Notes under the pieces: generated by a model
The model's input: only the letters and a program-made list of their open reading frames with translations
What the model was told of the DNA's origin: nothing
Database searches by the model: none
NCBI RefSeq assembly: GCF_024679095.1
Contig: NW_026111660.1
Coordinates: forward strand, 265,001-329,000
Direction of reading: 5' to 3'
Origin: Eriocheir sinensis
Taxonomy: Eukaryota > Arthropoda > Malacostraca > Decapoda > Varunidae
DNA length: 64,000 bases
Program-made: the position numbers and the translations under genes
Shown: piece after piece, positions 60,095 through 64,000 of the stretch
Numbering within the stretch: the stretch's first letter is position 1
Layout: the number at the start of each line of letters is the position of its first letter

Positions 60095-60345
60095 CATTCC
60101 CCCTCCACCTCCTCCTCCTCCTCCTCCTCCTCTTGTTCCTTATTTGTTCTTCTACTTTTTCTTCCTTACTTTTACTTCTTCCTTTTCTTCCTCTTTTCGG
60201 TCTTCTTTTTTTCTCCTTTTTCTACTACTTCTTTTTCTTCTTCTTTATCTTCGTTTTCTTGTTTTTTTCTTTTCTTCTTTTTCTTCTCCCTCATTTTCTC
60301 CTCCTCCTCCTCCTCCTCCTCCTTCCTCTTCTCCCTTTTCGTGCA
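60095..60345. repeat. pyrimidine-rich (CCT)n/(TTC)n block
   Basis: CCT units at 60105-60132 and 60299-60325 flank TTC/TTTC-rich sequence. Frames through it (Pro/Phe/Leu runs) are not genes. Confidence 0.85.
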
Positions 60346-61239
60346 CACTACCCGTACTATCATAATTAAAGCTACTTCCAAACTACCTCTGCTATCTGAC
60401 TTTATTTATTTGGCTACATATTAACTTTTTTTCTTCGGGGTGTGGTTACTCGCTGAGCCCGGATCCGTGTAGCTCTTCACCAATCAGCCGCTCGTTGAAT
60501 ATCATGTAGTAGAATCGGATCCGCCTCGCCAGTGATCCATGAACTTGAACACTGAGTAGATCAATTATTCAAGACATGGCGTGGTTCGTCTTTATCTTCG
60601 TATCTCGCGTGCACTTCAACTCGACCCTTTTCGCGGCCCTCAACACCAGTCATGTCGCCTTACACCAATGATACGCACTGCACACACCTTCATCCCGCAC
60701 CGCAATTGAAACCAGAACACCGCACATCAATCACATCATAATCCTCTTCACCCTTTCCATTCTTCCTTCAAGCCTTCCATCTCCTGCAACAAAATTCAGT
60801 TCACTCTTTCGTACTTGCTCCAATAATTGCGTTTTCTTTATTTCAGATGTAAAATACATCCTTGAAGTTTTTGTCGCGCTTCATTGGAACGTTACATACC
60901 ACGTAGGGTGCCGCCTGACAACATACCAAGCCTAACCTATATGAGGACTGAACATCTCGGAACACAACTCTGACAGTACCTACTTGATGACATAATACAT
61001 GATCAATGAAAGCGCACCCATCCATCCAAAACTGCCATGCTGACAGTAAACCAATCAACAGCACGGGGCTGTCAGGCTCCAGGTAGATCCTCCCAAAACG
61101 GGGGGGACTCTCGCCACTGAAGGCCGGCGTGACTATATATTTGCATTTTCAACTTTGTGACTGCGGGTTTGGCTTTAAAATATAGGAGCGGAGCGCGCGC
61201 GTTCTACTAAGCTCACGGCGGCACCAAAGAGTGTTTTCT
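60346..61239. other. unrecognised sequence
   Basis: GGATCCG occurs as a divergent pair near 60462 and 60517. CCAATCAG occurs near 60479, and a TATATATT near 61133 precedes a GC-rich patch. No transcription unit could be defined. Confidence 0.35.
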
Positions 61240-61840
61240 ATACTTTTGCACTTTAAACATTTTGTGTGTGATGGTCGAAAATATTATGTGTGGGAGCGAG
61301 TGAGTGAGTGAGTGAGTGAGTGTGTTTGAAGGCCAGCGAGAATATGGACATGTGTACATATTATTGCTGCCCTGTGAAAAATGAAAAGATAAGAAAATAA
61401 ACTTCAAATATAGACAATTACATTTTTAATAATCTGTGGTCACTAGGACGGCGAAAATTTTATGTAGGGGCGACCGAGCGAGTGTGTGTTTGAGGACAGA
61501 CGGAAATATGTTAAAAAGAATAAAATAAAAACTATACATTTTACATTTTGCCTCTTAAGCCATAGAGTGATTACAAACATTCATATCTATATAGACAAAC
61601 AATTACATTTTACCTACATTTTAACTTTTATAACATATAGAAAATATTAACATTCATACTTATATAAACAACCACATATTTAATACCCTGAGTGACAGCG
61701 AGAACACCCGTAGCGTTAGGAATATATGTGTCCACCTATTCATCTCCATAACAACTACATATTTAAAGTACAAGCGGCAGCAAGCAGGAACACCCGCAGC
61801 GTAGCAACACACATGTTCAGCTCAGTTCTGGAATCCCCGT
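61240..61840. repeat. degenerate tandem duplications
   Basis: Two diverged copies at about 61255-61425 and 61430-61545 share GTC-A-AA-ATTATGT, GGGAGCGAGTGAG/GGGCGACCGAGCGAG, TGTGTTTGA and GAATATG/AAATATG. A second pair about 82 bp apart (61669 and 61751) shares ACAACYACATATTTAA, CAGCRAG, GAACACCCG and AGCGT. (TGAG)5 lies at 61301-61320. Confidence 0.55.
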
Positions 61841-62031
61841 GTGACACAGCGGGTCGTTAGGGATTAAATAAGTATAACATATTATGTAAGGCAATACGTC
61901 TGTCCGCTGAGTGGCTCATAGTGACAAGTTGCTGACGCTCGCGAGTGTTGTCATCCAGGAATTGTTGACAGTGAAACATAAATACAAGGATGGGAGGGAA
62001 TGGCGCGGCCCTCGTTGGCAACATGGGTTAG

Positions 62032-62035
<4 letters not shown>

Positions 62036-62063
<28 letters not shown>
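62036..62063. repeat. (GA)n microsatellite
   Basis: About 28 bp of GA. Confidence 0.93.
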
Positions 62064-62066
<3 letters not shown>

Positions 62067-62124
62067 CTCTAATATATTTTCTTAAGCGAGTATGAAGCCG
62101 ACAGCCGTAGCAAAAAGTTTAATT

Positions 62125-62275
62125 AAGAATACGCCGTTCAAGGGAGGCTGCGGTGTAGTTTACTATTGGAACGGACGAAAGAGTGAAGATTCTGGTTAAC
62201 CCTTTCATTTGGACACGAGGAAGGGGGCGTGGTGTCGCTAGGGCAGGATAATGGGGCTGAACTAGGCTATATGGG
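62125..62275 (-). pseudogene. decayed LINE-A C-terminal fragment
   Basis: The plus strand block with GTAGTTTAC, GAAAGAGTGAAGATTCTGGT, TAACCCTTTCAT and TTGGACA corresponds to A2 positions 16150-16220, encoding KELTRIFTLSS-type residues on the minus strand. The frame is broken. Confidence 0.7.
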
Positions 62276-62279
62276 TCCC

Positions 62280-62960
62280 AGGGCGTGGCGGCCATGTTCC
62301 GCGTCGCCAGGCCCTCCTCCCCTCCCCTACCTCCCCGCTCTCTTCTCTGAGGAAAAGCCACCTCTTGTGATGTGATTGGTCCGCTCGCGGGCGACCCCGA
62401 CGTTGTGTTCTGCCTTCAGCGTCACTTTCCTGCCTCCCTTTATGCAGCCGTAAGTGACTGTTACTGTGTCCCCAGGGCACTGACGAGGTCCAGAGGAGGC
62501 CAGGGCCGGGGACTGAGAGGCAAGGAGCGGGGTGCGGAGCGAGGGAGACGGACGGGTGTCGCCCGGTGGCGGGCAGGTCACCAGAGGCCACTTTGTGCTT
62601 TATCTTTCACCCATTACTGTGCCGGTACTGGCGCCTGTCACACCGAGACGAGGTAATGTGAGCTTTAGGCCAATGGTGGCACCCCGCCGAGCAGCAGCAG
62701 AGGACGGGCAGGGCAGCGGAGGGACGGGGCGGTGTGGCGGCGGTGGCGGAGGGCGGGGCGACTGCGGAGCGGCAGTCGGTGACGTGACGGTGATGGCCGC
62801 TACGCTGTGACTCATTCACGGGTATACACTAGCGTGGGCGGCTTTCTTGTGGCTGCAGGCTTTTGGCACTCCTCCTAGTGGGTGTTGTGTTTAAAAAAAA
62901 TCAGCATGAAGATGACGGAGGAGCGGTAAGCTTGTGAGTGCACCTGGCATGGCGGGGCAC
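62280..62960 (+). promoter_or_regulatory. CpG-rich island, candidate promoter and 5' UTR
   Basis: Strongly GC- and CpG-rich compared with the surroundings, with GGGGCGG boxes (for example near 62725 and 62753), a TGACGTGAC CRE/ATF-like site near 62781 and a TGACTCA AP-1-like site at 62808. It lies immediately upstream of a candidate first coding exon. No TATA box is convincing, which fits a CpG-type promoter. The transcription start is unknown. Confidence 0.4.
62906..62925 (+). CDS. candidate short first coding exon
   Basis: ATGAAGATGACGGAGGAGCG is followed at 62926 by a GTAAGC splice donor. It would encode MKMTEER-like residues and split the seventh codon. The position at the downstream edge of a CpG island suits a first coding exon. 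The next exon is not visible before the LINE-A fragment at 63249, so the gene cannot be named and this could be chance. Confidence 0.28.
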
Positions 62961-63158
62961 TTGTGGGGCGGCCATTTTACAGTGTGAGGCGAGCCAGCTC
63001 GATGGAGCCCCGCAGGGTGTGCAGTGCTCGCCGTGCCCCGTCGTCGCCCCGGTGTTGGTCAGCTGACACGGGCATCTCGGAGTGTCCCGGGGCGTCCAGT
63101 GATTGTGTAACCTGCACGTTGATGGCAGCCTTTGAACTCTAATGACACCTCGTGAGGC

Positions 63159-63191
<33 letters not shown>

Positions 63192-63248
63192 TCCCGACCT
63201 CCGCCACACTCCTCAAAACGGACGGAACAGTAATAACAATAATAACAG
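62961..63248. other. GC-rich sequence with (CA)n
   Basis: GC-rich to about 63130, consistent with the start of an intron or the CpG island's edge. (CA)n at 63161-63190. Confidence 0.4.
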
Positions 63249-63829
63249 GAAGTATGCCTTCGTACAGCCTGTGCCTAAGAAGGGTGACCGCTCCAATCCC
63301 TCAAACTACCGTCCTATAGCTTTACTTTCTTGTCTATCTAAAGCTTTTCAATCAATCCTTAACCGGAAGATTCAAAAGCACCTTTCCACTTCTGACCTTC
63401 TATCTGATCGCCAGTATGGGTTCCGCAAGGGGCGTTCTACTGGTGATCTCCTTGCCTTCCTAACGGACTCTTGGTCATCCTCTCTTAGCCGTTTCGGTGA
63501 AACCTTTGCTATTGCGCTGGGCATATCAAAAGTTTTGACAGGGTCTGGCACAAATCTTTGCTTTCCAAACTACCCTCCTACGGTTTCTATCCTTCTCTCT
63601 GTACCTTTATCTCCAGTTTCCTTTCTCACCGTTCTATGCCTGCTGTGGTAGACGGTCACTGTTCTTCCCTTAAACCTATTAACAGTGGTGTCCCACAGGG
63701 TTCTGTCCTATCTCCCACTCTCTTCTGTTGTTCGTTGATGATCTTTCCAAAATGAATTGTCCTATCCATTCCTACGCCGATGACTCCACTCTGCATTACT
63801 CAACTTCTTTTAATAGAAGACCCACCCTC
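63249..63829 (+). pseudogene. LINE-A reverse transcriptase fragment (both ends truncated)
   Basis: Starts at [13 protein letters not shown], directly after an AATAACAATAATAACA tract, and runs through [42 protein letters not shown] and a [10 protein letters not shown] block. It stops in RRPTL, where a different sequence begins. A lost base near 63527 (AAAGTTTTGAC, A1 has AAAGCTTTTGAC) breaks motif A, and further indels lie near 63725 and 63745. Opposite in orientation to A1 and A2. Confidence 0.9.
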
Positions 63830-63862
63830 AGTGGCGTACCCAAAAAGATGAAAAGGGGGGGG

Positions 63863-63866
<4 letters not shown>
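63830..63866 (+). mobile_element. possible DNA transposon terminus interrupting LINE-A
   Basis: LINE-A homology stops abruptly and CAGTGGCGTACCCAAAAAGA begins, followed by a G-run. CAGTGGCGTA-plus-G-run is a form seen at the ends of several animal DNA transposons. The other end would lie beyond the window or past the (TA)n tract. Confidence 0.4.
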
Positions 63867-63931
<65 letters not shown>

Positions 63932-63940
63932 ATATATATA

Positions 63941-64000
<60 letters not shown>
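63867..64000. repeat. (TA)n microsatellite running off the window
   Basis: At least 134 bp of TA with two CTA interruptions. Confidence 0.97.

Noticed and set aside
62372..62810. Several overlapping 70-110-codon frames on both strands of the CpG island
   Set aside because: Long frames are expected by chance in GC-rich DNA; none shows a domain or agrees with splice signals.

Overview
The window is eukaryotic, repeat-dominated DNA, most likely from a decapod crustacean and plausibly a brachyuran crab. That assignment is an inference. It rests on very long dinucleotide arrays (TA, GT/CA, GA), several families of 5'-truncated non-LTR retrotransposons of the jockey and CR1 type common in decapod assemblies, tRNA-headed SINEs, and sparse GC-rich exon-like islands with canonical splice signals. 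Nothing prokaryotic is visible: no operons, ribosome binding sites or CRISPR arrays. Nearly every long reading frame is either a retrotransposon remnant or a translated microsatellite.

Layout. 1-2480: AT-rich DNA with an (ATT)n/(AAT)n block and a fossil LINE-A 3' end. 2480-5165: an old minus-strand LINE-A copy split by a complete non-autonomous hAT-like transposon (2506-4063, perfect 8-bp target duplication) and by a second insert holding half of a THAP zinc-finger domain (4521-4631). 5260-8810: two diverged copies of an unclassified purine-rich repeat. 9302-18565: four (TA)n tracts alternating with LINE-A copy A1, a 3.77-kb DNA transposon with ~470-bp terminal inverted repeats and a frameshifted transposase, and LINE-A copy A2. 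18890-19350: decayed RTE-like LINE. 21799-25531: SINE-1, SINE-2 and a LINE-B 3' end embedded in long GT arrays. 25733-27261: LINE-B copy B2 with an undamaged partial reverse transcriptase frame. 28364-30620: two opposed copies of an unclassified retroposon (element D) around a LINE-B' fragment. 32331-32817: a CA array carrying a higher-order repeat. 33110-33893: head-to-head LINE-C/LINE-B junction. 35632-36456: nested inverted repeats.

37426-37665: 40-bp minisatellite. 40048-42630: a 2.4-kb minisatellite with a period divisible by three that is one open frame with dense Asp-Pro-Trp motifs, broken by a single TAG; it is the most unusual object here. 44586-44901 (minus): a GC-rich internal coding exon with splice sites at both ends and a signal-peptide-like hydrophobic segment, the best candidate for part of a host gene. 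52413-54615: LINE-B copy B1. 54917-55270: SINE-2. 55334-56860: LINE-C with a mutated catalytic motif. 59174-59815: 77-bp minisatellite. 62280-62960: CpG-rich island with a candidate short first coding exon. 63249-63830: LINE-A fragment, then a possible transposon end and (TA)n to the window edge.

The genes do not form a pathway. The recurring theme is mobile elements sitting inside, or flanked on both sides by, the same simple-sequence repeat. No complete host gene can be defined. Family names LINE-A/B/C, SINE-1/2/3, element D and repeat P are labels made up for this window.
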